Part shown: one piece after another, positions 17,071-25,745 of the stretch | How the letters are laid out: the number at the start of each line of letters is the position of its first letter | Position numbering within the stretch: the stretch's first letter is position 1 | Assembly: GCA_900473915.1 (NCBI GenBank) | Contig: UCNG01000008.1 | Span: 124,001-188,000 of the forward strand | From: Hyphomicrobiales bacterium | GTDB lineage: Bacteria; Pseudomonadota; Alphaproteobacteria; Rhizobiales; Rhizobiaceae | Length of the DNA stretch: 64,000 nt | Reading direction: 5' to 3' | Notes under the pieces: generated by a model | The model's database searches: none | What the model was told of the DNA's origin: nothing | Seen by the model: only the letters and a program-made list of their open reading frames with translations | Program-made: the position numbers and the translations under genes

Positions 17071-19510
17071 AATCAATCCGACGCGCCGCCTGCTCTCGAC
17101 CGGCTGGCGGCTTGTTCTCAGCGGCCCGGATGCAGCGCAAGCACCGCATCACGTCAAGTCCGATGACAGCATCAATGATGCTCCCGTACCCGGAACGGTC
17201 GCGGAGGCTTTGGAAAGTGCCGGACGTTTCGACCGAAAGAACCCCGCGCCCCTCGACAATCAGGACGCCTGGTATTTCCTCGATATCGAGGAAACATCCG
17301 GTCCTGCCACACTCCATTTCGATGGGCTTGCCACCATCTGCGACGTCTTTTTCAACGGCGAATTGCTGTTGCAAACTGACAGCATGTTTCTCAAGCATGA
17401 TCTGCCCGTGACGCTGACCGGCAAGGACGAACTTGCGCTCTGTTTTCGTGCACTCGCGCCCCGTCTTAATCAGAAAGGCCCGCGGGCCCGCTGGCGCACG
17501 CAGCTGATGAACACGCAGGGCTTGCGTCTCGTCCGCACGACCGCGCTTGGCTATATGCCGGGCTGGTGTCCGGAAGTTCATGCCGTGGGTCCATGGCGTC
17601 CGGTTTCAATCAGCCGTCCCGATGCTGAAACCATATCCGGTATCGCAATTCGGGCAAGATTGAGCGAAACAGGTGATGGCGAACTCGAAGCCAGTTTCAG
17701 CTACAGCGGCGAGGCCGAAATACTCACCCTCCATTGCGCAGGGCAACAGGCCACTTGCGAACACCAGAACGGCGATCAGTGGATTGCGAGGCTGACACTT
17801 TCCAATATCGAACCATGGTGGCCACACACCCACGGTAATCCGACGCTTCATGACGTTGAACTTTCGCTCGACGGCGAACTACGCCTGCTGGGGCGCACCG
17901 GCTTTCGCCGCATCGAGGTCGATCGGGGGCCGGACGGCAAGGGTTTTGCACTCAGGATCAATGGCGAGAAGATCTTCTGTCGCGGTGCCGTATGGAGTTC
18001 AGCCGATATCGTTCGCCTTCCCGCCACGCGCCGCGACTACGAACCATGGCTGAAGCTCGCGCAGGAAGCGGGCATGAACATGCTGCGATTGAGCGGCATC
18101 ACCGCCTATGAAACACCGGATTTCTACGCACTTTGCGATGAGCTGGGCATCATGGTCTGGCAGGACTTCATGTTCGCCAATTTCGATTATCCGGTGAAGG
18201 ACGAGGCATTTGTCGGGAACGTACAGGCCGAAGCGCGTCAGCTTCTCACCGTCATCGGACATGCGCCATCGCTGACGGTTCTTTGCGGTGGCAGCGAAAT
18301 CTACCAGCAGGGCGCGATGATGGGCTTGCCGGAAGCAACCTGGAAAGGCCCGCTTTCCGAGGAAATCCTGCCCGGCATCGCAAACGCGCTTTGCCCAAAT
18401 ATCCCCTATGTGCCGAATTCGCCCTGCGATGGCGCGCTGCCCTTCATCAGCAATGAAGGTGTCAGCCATTATTATGGCGTCAGCGCCTATTGCCGTCCGC
18501 TGGAAGATGCACGGCGGGCCGAAGTGCGGTTTGCGACCGAATGCCTCGCCTTCGCCAACGTGCCGGAAGCACGCACGCTGAAAACCCATCTCGATGTGCC
18601 GCCGGTTCACGATCCGCGCTGGAAAGCACGCGTGCCACGTGATCGCGGCGTGTCCTGGGATTTCGAGGATGTGCGCGACGCCTATCTGGAGATGTTATAC
18701 GGTTACGATCCGGCGCGGCTACGACGCGAGGACGTGGAACAATATCTCCACCTTTCCCGCGCCGTTACGGCGGAAGTGATGGAAGCGACCTTTGCCGAAT
18801 GGAGGCGTCCGGGAAGCATCTGCTTCGGCGGGCTTGTCTGGATGTTTCAGGACCTCCTGCCCGGTGCCGGGTGGGGCATGATCGATGCGACCGGCGAGCC
18901 CAAGCCCTCGTGGCACGGCCTCAAGCGCGCCTTCCGTCCGCAGCAGGTCGCCTTGACCGACGAAGGCGTCAACGGCCTTGCGATTCATGTTCTGAACGAA
19001 CGGGCAGAATCCGCTGACTTTTCGCTTGAATTAGCGTGTCTGCGTGCTGGTGTGCAGCCGGTGGTTTCGGGCCGTCGTGAACTTTCGATTGGCGGTCGTT
19101 CAGCGATCACCATCCCGGCAACTGATCTGTTCGGCGCGTTCTTCGATATCACCTACGCCTATCGCTTCGGCCCCCCGGCGCATGACGTGACAGTGGCGCG
19201 ATTGAAACGTAATGATATTACTATCGCCGAAGCCTTTCACTTTCCGCTTGGGCGGAAAGAAGCCTTTCATGACGCCGCTGTCGAAGCCGTCATTGTCGAA
19301 GAAAACGGCAACTGGTTCCTTAATCTCACAGCGCCGGTTCTGGCTCAATCCGTCAGCATCGATGCGGGCGATTGGCACGCAGCGGAGAACTGGTTTCACC
19401 TTGCGCCCAACGCAACCAAACGCGTCGCCCTTCTCCCCCGTACCGAAACACCGGAGAAGCCAACGGGGGAAATTCGCATCGCTGGTTCGTCGCGGATCGT
19501 CTGGTTCTGA
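17060..19510 (+). CDS. GH2 beta-mannosidase-like glycoside hydrolase
   Basis: 816 residues with the GH2 order: N-terminal sugar-binding jelly roll (about 1-170, with AWYFLDIEE and FDGLATICDVFFNGELL), an Ig-like domain, a TIM barrel and C-terminal beta domains. The acid/base glutamate fits E413 (in CGGSEIYQQ) and the nucleophile E494 (in FATECLAFANVPE), as in beta-mannosidases. There is no signal peptide, so it acts in the cytoplasm. The ATG at 17060 overlaps the DUF1839 stop by 11 bases. It is unusual company for carrier-protein chemistry and may act on a glycosylated product or precursor. Confidence 0.88.
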   Translation: MPLEINPTRRLLSTGWRLVLSGPDAAQAPHHVKSDDSINDAPVPGTVAEALESAGRFDRKNPAPLDNQDAWYFLDIEETSGPATLHFDGLATICDVFFNGELLLQTDSMFLKHDLPVTLTGKDELALCFRALAPRLNQKGPRARWRTQLMNTQGLRLVRTTALGYMPGWCPEVHAVGPWRPVSISRPDAETISGIAIRARLSETGDGELEASFSYSGEAEILTLHCAGQQATCEHQNGDQWIARLTLSNIEPWWPHTHGNPTLHDVELSLDGELRLLGRTGFRRIEVDRGPDGKGFALRINGEKIFCRGAVWSSADIVRLPATRRDYEPWLKLAQEAGMNMLRLSGITAYETPDFYALCDELGIMVWQDFMFANFDYPVKDEAFVGNVQAEARQLLTVIGHAPSLTVLCGGSEIYQQGAMMGLPEATWKGPLSEEILPGIANALCPNIPYVPNSPCDGALPFISNEGVSHYYGVSAYCRPLEDARRAEVRFATECLAFANVPEARTLKTHLDVPPVHDPRWKARVPRDRGVSWDFEDVRDAYLEMLYGYDPARLRREDVEQYLHLSRAVTAEVMEATFAEWRRPGSICFGGLVWMFQDLLPGAGWGMIDATGEPKPSWHGLKRAFRPQQVALTDEGVNGLAIHVLNERAESADFSLELACLRAGVQPVVSGRRELSIGGRSAITIPATDLFGAFFDITYAYRFGPPAHDVTVARLKRNDITIAEAFHFPLGRKEAFHDAAVEAVIVEENGNWFLNLTAPVLAQSVSIDAGDWHAAENWFHLAPNATKRVALLPRTETPEKPTGEIRIAGSSRIVWF

Positions 19511-19515
19511 CTATT

Positions 19516-21303
19516 TCAAGGCCAAGGATATTTCAGGGACAGGGAACGGATCGCGTCGATATATATTTTGCGCGAATGCTCCGGCGTCAGATTATGATCA
19601 GCATCGGGAACAATGGCTACCGACACATTGTCGAAGCCTTGCACGCCGCTGCCAGCCTGATCGAAATAGAAATTGAAATGTTCGCGTCCGGTATCCTTTT
19701 CAGCATAGACCAGCGCCAGCGGCACCTCGCGCTGCTTCAATTCGCCAAAGGCTGAATAAACCGCCCTCCCTTCCGGCGAGCGGCTGCGCAGAAGCTTGCG
19801 TGCCAGCCCGCGAACACGCCCGACAACCCCGCGCGCAAGATTGCGCAGGATGGCGCGGATATCCAGTTCACCACGGAACAGACGCAGGAATGTTTCGACG
19901 CGGAGTGCGCGGCTGCCATAATCCTCCAGCGTGCGATTGCCTTCACGAACGGCATCGTCGACCGAACGTCCCGGTGCCCAGTAAAACGTAACCGGATTGA
20001 CCAGAACCGCGCCGGAAATGCGCTCATCCTTGACGGCACAGTGGAAGCCCATAAACGCACCGCTGCACCGCCCTGCCACAATGGGCCGCCCCCAGCCAAG
20101 AGCGTCGAGATAATCAAGGGCTTCGGCAACATCGGCCTCTGGAGCCTGGGTGTAGAGCACCTGTTCCGGCATGCCCGGATTGGGCGGGCTATCGCCAGCA
20201 TTGGCAATATCGAAGCGCAGGGATGCTATCCCGTCCCGCGCGAGCTTGCGCGCCATATCGACGGTGGTGCGGCCCCACCCGATCCGCCGGTCATAGGATG
20301 AGGACAGGAACATGACCGTCCGGCCCCGACGCTGGCCCTGAGGCGCACAGAGAACGCCGGAAAGACGATTGCCCGAGCCGAAAGAAACGGGCGTCTCGAC
20401 AAAGCCATCGCCGGTTAAGGTGCCGCCGAGAGCGCTTTCGTCCGGCCTGTTTTGCGGGGGCCTGGAGCCAGCAAGACCAGCCACCCAATCGACAAGCCGG
20501 TCCGCGACCTCCAGCGGCAGGCGCGAGATAACGGGGTTCGAAATCAGCTTGTCGTAATCGGCAAAAGCCTCAACCGTCACCTCCGCGCCGAGCTTCTCCA
20601 GATGCGCCGCGAGTTCGGCATCGTTCGGGCGATCTGTGCGCGCCAGCAGAAGACATTGCGGTGCAGGCGCCACTTCCAATGACAGAAGATTGATCTTCTT
20701 CACATCGGCAGCCACCTCCGGCTGCATCGTCAACGACGCGATGGAAACACTGTTCTTGATTCTTTGCTCGTCCGTCAGCCCCAGATCGGCATCGACCATG
20801 CTCGACCAGACAGCCAGTTCGCGCGTGTAGAACCGTCCGGAAATAACCGGAGCCAGGAGCGCCAATGCCGCAATGCCGTCGATCCGGGCTGCGGTTTCGG
20901 CGGCAACCGCCGCACCAAGGCTTTGCCCGATAATAACGACGCGGCTTGCCCCTGAAAGGGCGCGTGCTTTCCGGGCGGCCTCGACCAGCGTAACGCGCCA
21001 GAGGTCCATACCTTTTGAAAAATCGATATCGTCGCGTCCGTCGCCGGTGCCGGGCCAGTCAAAACGGAAGGACCCTATGCCCCGCGCCGAAAGCCTATCA
21101 GCGATGATGCGCCAGAACTTTCGCGTCGTGCAAAGTTCCTCAAGCCCCCAGGGGCTTGCAAACAGGACAACCGTATCGAGGGCTTGCCCCGCGGGCCGCT
21201 CATAAAGCCCGAGCGTATCGCAGAAAACGACAGGGCTGGCGGCAGGCCGCATGATATTTGCCGATTGCCCGAAGGATGTCGTGTTTTCCACCCTGTCATC
21301 CAT
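19516..21303 (-). CDS. Double-domain alpha/beta hydrolase
   Basis: 595 residues with two alpha/beta-hydrolase domains in tandem. The first has the nucleophile elbow GQSLG (S128) after FRFDWPGTGDG; the second has GRCSG (S414) after LRFDIANAGDSP, and ends with PDADHNLTPEHS carrying a probable catalytic His. Similar domains occur in exopolysaccharide-associated esterases. The ATG at 21303 is chosen; an upstream GTG at 21408 is possible. It converges on the carrier-protein cassette with only five bases between stops, so it could be the thioesterase or deacylase of that pathway. That link is inference. Confidence 0.82.
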   Translation of the reverse strand: MDDRVENTTSFGQSANIMRPAASPVVFCDTLGLYERPAGQALDTVVLFASPWGLEELCTTRKFWRIIADRLSARGIGSFRFDWPGTGDGRDDIDFSKGMDLWRVTLVEAARKARALSGASRVVIIGQSLGAAVAAETAARIDGIAALALLAPVISGRFYTRELAVWSSMVDADLGLTDEQRIKNSVSIASLTMQPEVAADVKKINLLSLEVAPAPQCLLLARTDRPNDAELAAHLEKLGAEVTVEAFADYDKLISNPVISRLPLEVADRLVDWVAGLAGSRPPQNRPDESALGGTLTGDGFVETPVSFGSGNRLSGVLCAPQGQRRGRTVMFLSSSYDRRIGWGRTTVDMARKLARDGIASLRFDIANAGDSPPNPGMPEQVLYTQAPEADVAEALDYLDALGWGRPIVAGRCSGAFMGFHCAVKDERISGAVLVNPVTFYWAPGRSVDDAVREGNRTLEDYGSRALRVETFLRLFRGELDIRAILRNLARGVVGRVRGLARKLLRSRSPEGRAVYSAFGELKQREVPLALVYAEKDTGREHFNFYFDQAGSGVQGFDNVSVAIVPDADHNLTPEHSRKIYIDAIRSLSLKYPWP

Positions 21304-21438
21304 GCCCGATGCATCCCTAATCACAGAAGTACCATCCTGCAATAATGGAAATCGTGCACAGCACCAAGGATTTATCGCAACGTTTGCGAAAGCATAGCCC
21401 TGCCGCACATCGGGCGCGGCAGGAGTGCAGTCTGAAGA

Positions 21439-22515
21439 TCAGGCCGCTGGCTTGGTCTTTTCACCCTCAAGCAGCTTCTCGTGGCGGAGCAGCATGCCAT
21501 AGAGATCGCGCGGTTCGTCCGGATCGGCCAGCAGATCCAGCTGTTCGTAAAGGCCGGTATCCTTCAGCTTGTCACGCACATAGCGTAGAGCCGAAAAATC
21601 TTCCGTGGCGAAACCGACGGAATCGAACAGCGTTATCTGGCGGGCATCCTTGCGGCCCAAAGTCTTGCCGGTGATGACTTCCCAAAGCTCATTGACCGGA
21701 TAATCTTCCGGCAATTGCTGGATTTCGCCTTCGATGCGGGTCTGCGGCGGATATTCAACGAAAATATCGGAACGGCGCAGGATATCGCCATGCAGTTCGG
21801 TCTTGCCGGGGCAATCGCCGCCAACCGCGTTGATGTGCACGCCGGCGCCGACCATATTGTCGGTGAGGATCGTCGCATTAGCCTTGTCGGCTGTGACGGT
21901 GGTGATGATGTCCGCTCCCTCGACGGCTTCCTCCACGCTCTTGCAGGCGACGATGTCGAAACCGGCGCCCTGCAGGTTGCGCATGCACTTGGCAGTCGCT
22001 TCTCCGTCAAGATCGTAAAGGCGCAGCTTGTCCACACCCAGGATCGCCTTGAACGCCAGCGCCTGAAATTCGCTCTGCGCGCCATTGCCGATAATCGCCA
22101 TGGTGCGGGCATTCTTCGGTGCCAGATGTTTTGCGGCAACTGCCGAAGTCGCGGCGGTGCGCAGCGCGGTCAGGATGGTCATTTCGGTCAAAAGCATCGG
22201 ATAGCCGCTGCCGACATCGGCAAGCACGCCGAAAGCCGTAACGGTCTGAAGTCCCTCACGCGTATTTTTCGGGTGGCCGTTGACATATTTGAAGCCGTAA
22301 AGCGTGCCATCGCTCGTCGGCATCAGCTCAATCACGCCTTCCTTCGAGTGCGACGCCACACGCGGCGTCTTGTCGAAATTTTCCCAGCGGCGGAAATCTT
22401 CTTCGACATAATCGGCGAGCTCCTTGAGGAAGGTCTCGACGCCGACGGAAAGCACCAGCTTCATCATGTGATCGACGCTGACGAAGGGGACGATATTGAG
22501 GTTCGGTTGGGTCAT
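21439..22515 (-). CDS. Ornithine cyclodeaminase
   Basis: 358 residues of the ornithine cyclodeaminase/mu-crystallin family, which converts ornithine to proline and ammonia using bound NAD. The dinucleotide fold is visible in MAIIGNGAQSEFQALAF, preceded by TALRTAATSAVAAKHLAP. Of two adjacent ATGs, the one at 22515 has the better spacing from AAGGAG. It lies 38 bases after the arginase gene, so arginine would be taken through ornithine to proline by one operon, controlled by the Lrp-type regulator on the other side. Confidence 0.93.
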   Translation of the reverse strand: MTQPNLNIVPFVSVDHMMKLVLSVGVETFLKELADYVEEDFRRWENFDKTPRVASHSKEGVIELMPTSDGTLYGFKYVNGHPKNTREGLQTVTAFGVLADVGSGYPMLLTEMTILTALRTAATSAVAAKHLAPKNARTMAIIGNGAQSEFQALAFKAILGVDKLRLYDLDGEATAKCMRNLQGAGFDIVACKSVEEAVEGADIITTVTADKANATILTDNMVGAGVHINAVGGDCPGKTELHGDILRRSDIFVEYPPQTRIEGEIQQLPEDYPVNELWEVITGKTLGRKDARQITLFDSVGFATEDFSALRYVRDKLKDTGLYEQLDLLADPDEPRDLYGMLLRHEKLLEGEKTKPAA

Positions 22516-22553
22516 CATTGCTCCTTGAGCATTTGGCAGCCAGACGCGCTGCA

Positions 22554-23474
22554 TCAGTAACTGATGGTCGGACGATCCATGACGCTGCGGCCCAGAAGGC
22601 TCGCCATCAGGTCCACCATGACGGTGGCAGTGCGCCCGCGCTCATCGAGAAAAGGATTGAGTTCCACCAGATCGAGGCTCGTCACCAGCCCGCTATCATG
22701 CAGCATCTCCATGATGAGATGCGCTTCGCGGAAGGTTGCGCCACCCGGTACCGTGGTGCCGACGGCGGGCGCGATGGAAGGATCGAGGAAATCGACGTCG
22801 AGACTGACATGCAGAAGTCCGTTTTCGGCCTTCACGCGCTCAAGGAAACGGCGCAGCAGGGCGGCAACGCCGTGCTCGTCGATCAGACGCATGTCATAGA
22901 CGGCAACTTCCGTTTTCTTGATTGCCTCGCGTTCGGCAGGATCGACGCTGCGAATGCCCAGCATGCAGACATTTTGCGGATCGACTGGTGCGGCGAGCTT
23001 CGGGAAGTAGCCTTCAAAGCCCTTCTGGCCGGTATAGTAAGCGACAGGCGTGCCATGCAGGTTGCCGCTCGTCGTCGTATCCAGTGTGTGGAAATCCGTG
23101 TGCGCATCGAGCCACAGCACGAATTGCTTGCGGCCCATTTCAGCCGCTCGGCGCGCGATTCCCGGAACCGTGCCCGCCGCCAGCAGGTGGTCGCCACCAA
23201 GAAAGATCGGAAATCCGTCCGCGCTTTCGCGATAGGCTGCCTCGCTGATGGCCTCGATCCAGGCGACAGCCTGCGGAAGCGCCTTGATCGCAGGATTTGG
23301 GTGCTCCTGCGGATGCTGCGCGGCAGGCGCCAGATTGCCCAGATCGGTAAACGAGTGGCCAAGTTCCTCGATAGCCGACGCAATACCAGCAGCCCGATAG
23401 GAATCGGGGCCCATATTGCAGCCCACGCGGCCAGTGCCTTCCTGAACGGGCAGTCCCAGAATCTTGCAATGCAT
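22554..23474 (-). CDS. Arginase
   Basis: 306 residues. The manganese-binding motifs of the ureohydrolase family are present: GGDH (in FLGGDHLLAAG), DAHTDFHT and DVDFLDPSIAP. It hydrolyses arginine to ornithine and urea in the cytoplasm. The ATG at 23474 (MHCKILGLPV) is preferred because AAGGA lies just before it; an in-frame ATG at 23495 would place that site inside the gene. It is the first gene of the operon with ornithine cyclodeaminase. Confidence 0.95.
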   Translation of the reverse strand: MHCKILGLPVQEGTGRVGCNMGPDSYRAAGIASAIEELGHSFTDLGNLAPAAQHPQEHPNPAIKALPQAVAWIEAISEAAYRESADGFPIFLGGDHLLAAGTVPGIARRAAEMGRKQFVLWLDAHTDFHTLDTTTSGNLHGTPVAYYTGQKGFEGYFPKLAAPVDPQNVCMLGIRSVDPAEREAIKKTEVAVYDMRLIDEHGVAALLRRFLERVKAENGLLHVSLDVDFLDPSIAPAVGTTVPGGATFREAHLIMEMLHDSGLVTSLDLVELNPFLDERGRTATVMVDLMASLLGRSVMDRPTISY

Positions 23475-23531
23475 AAATTGGATTCCTTCTAACATCTGTA
23501 TCGAGATTCATCATTTATGCTTGGCGATGTG

Positions 23532-23565
23532 AACCAACCGGATTGGCAATTTTAACGGTTTGGTT
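23532..23565. promoter_or_regulatory. Inverted repeat between arginase and its Lrp-type regulator
   Basis: AACCAACCG (23532-23540) and CGGTTTGGTT (23556-23565) are inverted copies with one extra T. They lie in the 130-base divergent promoter region and are a likely operator for the regulator. Confidence 0.45.
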
Positions 23566-23604
23566 TATCAGAATGTCGGATTGGCTTTTCAAAATGGAGA
23601 AAAC

Positions 23605-24042
23605 ATGGACGATCTGGACGAAAAGCTGATTACGCTTTTGCGCCATAACGGGCGACGCAGCATCTCTGATATCGCAATCGATCTTGGCGTTTCACGCGCG
23701 ACTGTGCGCTCACGCATGGAGCGGCTCGAACAGTCTGGAGACATCATCGGCTATACGGTGATCCTGCGCTCTGACGCTGTCGATCTGCCGGTGCGCGGCA
23801 TCATGATGATCGAAATTGAAGGCAATGTCGCCGACCGTGTCGTCAAGGCACTTGGCGGCTTCTCGGAGGTTTCAGCCGTCCACACCACCAATGGCCGTTT
23901 CGACCTGGTGGTGGAGCTGGGCGCTGCCACACTCACCGATTTCGATGCGGTGCTGCGCCGTATCCGGCTGGTGCCGGGCATCAAGGCCAGCGAAACCAAT
24001 CTGCTGCTGGCAACGCCGCGCTCGACGCGGGCAAGGCTCTGA
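23605..24042 (+). CDS. Lrp/AsnC-family regulator of arginine catabolism
   Basis: 145 residues. N-terminal helix-turn-helix (DEKLITLLRHNGRRSISDIAIDLGVSRATVRSRMERLE) and C-terminal RAM ligand-binding domain (VSAVHTTNGRFDLVVELGA). The ATG at 23605 aligns with the family start. It is divergent from arginase and probably activates that operon with arginine or ornithine as signal, as ArcR/PutR-type proteins do. The specific effector is not shown by sequence. Confidence 0.92.
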   Translation: MDDLDEKLITLLRHNGRRSISDIAIDLGVSRATVRSRMERLEQSGDIIGYTVILRSDAVDLPVRGIMMIEIEGNVADRVVKALGGFSEVSAVHTTNGRFDLVVELGAATLTDFDAVLRRIRLVPGIKASETNLLLATPRSTRARL

Positions 24043-24048
24043 TTACAA

Positions 24049-24071
24049 AACCCGGCATTTGGTGCCGGGTT
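24049..24071. terminator. Terminator between the Lrp gene and the old yellow enzyme gene
   Basis: AACCCGGCA (24049-24057) and TGCCGGGTT (24063-24071) form a 9-bp stem between converging genes; the T-run is interrupted. Confidence 0.7.
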
Positions 24072-24084
24072 CTGCATTTCATGA

Positions 24085-25200
24085 TCAGGCAAGCACCGGA
24101 TAATCTGTATAGCCCTTCGCGCCGCCGCCATACATATGCTGCTGGTCGAGTTCGTTCAGCGGCGCATTGTCCTTCAGGCGGCGTACCAGATCGGGATTGG
24201 CGATGAAGGGCTTGCCGAAAGCAACAACGTCAGCGCGACCGCTTTCAACTTCCACTTCGGCCAGTGCACGGTCATACCCGTTATTGACCATCCATGCAGC
24301 CTTGCCGCCCGCATCGCGATAGACCTGCTTGAGACGCGCATAATCAAAAGGCTGCGGTCCCTGCTGGAAATCACGCGGGCCGCCGGTCGCACCTTCGATG
24401 ATGTGGATATAGGCCAACCCGTAACCTGCCAGTCTCTCGATCACATAGTCGAAAAGCGGTTGCGGATCGGGATCGGAAGCGTCATTGGCGGGCGTGACCG
24501 GAGACAGACGAATGCCGACCTTTCCGGCACCGGCGGCCTTCGTGACGGCGTCCACGACTTCGAACAGGAAACGGGCGCGATTTTCAATCGAGCCGCCGTA
24601 TTCATCGGTGCGGTGATTGCTGCCCGAACGCAGGAACTGGTCGATCAGATAGCCGTTTGCAGCATGGATTTCCACGCCGTCGAACCCCGCCACTTCAACC
24701 GCATCCTTAGCAGCCTTGCCGTAGGTGGCGACGATTTCCGGCAATTCGCTCTTGTCCAGCGCACGCGGTTCCGAGGTCGGCGCGAATTCGCCCGTCCCGT
24801 CCGGATGGACCAGATAGGTCTTCGACTTCGCCGTGATCGCGGAAGGCGCGACCGGCTGGCCACCATTCGGCTGCAAGGTGGTGTGCGAAATGCGGCCCAC
24901 ATGCCACATCTGCACGACGATCTTGCCGCCTGCGCTGTGCACGGCATCGGTCACGCGCTTCCAGCCAGCGAGCTGTTCAGCGGAATAAAGACCCGGAACA
25001 TCGGCATAGCCCTGTCCCTGATGGCTGATCGGCGTTGCCTCGGTAATAATGAGACCCGCACTGGCGCGCTGCTCGTAATAGGTGACGTTAAGATCATTTG
25101 GCACGGCGCGCGGCGAGCGATTGCGCGTCAGCGGCGCCATGACAATGCGGTTCGCAAGCTTCAGATCGCCTATGGTAACGGGATCGAACAATGAGGCCAT
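24085..25200 (-). CDS. Old yellow enzyme family alkene reductase (NemA-like)
   Basis: 371 residues. FMN-dependent ene reductase: MAPLTRNRSP near the N-terminus, VQMWHVGRIS, the substrate-anchoring His and Asn in VEIHAANGYLIDQFLRSGSNHRTDEYGGS, and the C-terminal FGKPFIANPDL. These enzymes reduce enones, maleimides and nitro compounds with NADPH and often serve in detoxification. An ArsR-type repressor lies 43 bases upstream on the same strand and probably controls it. Confidence 0.94.
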   Translation of the reverse strand: MASLFDPVTIGDLKLANRIVMAPLTRNRSPRAVPNDLNVTYYEQRASAGLIITEATPISHQGQGYADVPGLYSAEQLAGWKRVTDAVHSAGGKIVVQMWHVGRISHTTLQPNGGQPVAPSAITAKSKTYLVHPDGTGEFAPTSEPRALDKSELPEIVATYGKAAKDAVEVAGFDGVEIHAANGYLIDQFLRSGSNHRTDEYGGSIENRARFLFEVVDAVTKAAGAGKVGIRLSPVTPANDASDPDPQPLFDYVIERLAGYGLAYIHIIEGATGGPRDFQQGPQPFDYARLKQVYRDAGGKAAWMVNNGYDRALAEVEVESGRADVVAFGKPFIANPDLVRRLKDNAPLNELDQQHMYGGGAKGYTDYPVLA

Positions 25201-25243
25201 GGATACTTTTCCTTCAAGTGGGAAAGATCGGTTGCAGGATGGA

Positions 25244-25552
25244 TTAAAGATCGGACACAGCTTTGATGAAGGCTGCTATTGCTTCCTCATCGCGCTTGTA
25301 GAAGGTCCATTGGCCGACACGATGAGGCCTGATCAGCCCCGCCTTTGTCAGCACGGACAAGTGAGCTGAAACGGACGACTGGGAGAGGCCGCACCGTTCG
25401 AACTGGCCCGCGCACACGCCCATCTCCAGAGGCATGTGCTGGCCGGAGAAATGGTTCTCCGGTTCCTTGAGCCAGCTCAAAATGTCGAGGCGCACCGGAT
25501 TTGCGAGCGCCTTGAGTATCTCGTCCAGAGGTATGGGCTGAACATCCGACAT
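25244..25552 (-). CDS. ArsR-family regulator upstream of the old yellow enzyme gene
   Basis: 102 residues with the ArsR winged helix: ILKALANPVRLDILSWLKE, the recognition helix LSQSSVSAHLSVLTKAGLI and wing VGQWTFYKRDE. C47 and C54 (in GVCAGQFERCGLSQ) sit just before the recognition helix, which suggests sensing of electrophiles or oxidants by thiol modification, in keeping with the reductase it precedes. The ATG at 25552 follows GAGG; earlier in-frame codons look non-coding. Confidence 0.88.
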   Translation of the reverse strand: MSDVQPIPLDEILKALANPVRLDILSWLKEPENHFSGQHMPLEMGVCAGQFERCGLSQSSVSAHLSVLTKAGLIRPHRVGQWTFYKRDEEAIAAFIKAVSDL

Positions 25553-25745
25553 CGCAGTCACCTCGCTGATCTTCCGATGCATATCGTCATTTCCCGATAT
25601 AAGTATTGCTTGAATCCGATTTATAAAGATGCATCCCAATCACATCGCCGTGAACCGCCTTTCCTGTGGAACATCGCCCCTGCCTTGATTGCGCCCGAGA
25701 AGCATCCGACTATGTTCGCCGTAATCGTGTAGAATTGGGAAGCAT

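Noticed and set aside
25244-25639. Longer ArsR protein starting at 25639
   Set aside because: The first 29 residues do not match the family, and a good ribosome site precedes the ATG at 25552.
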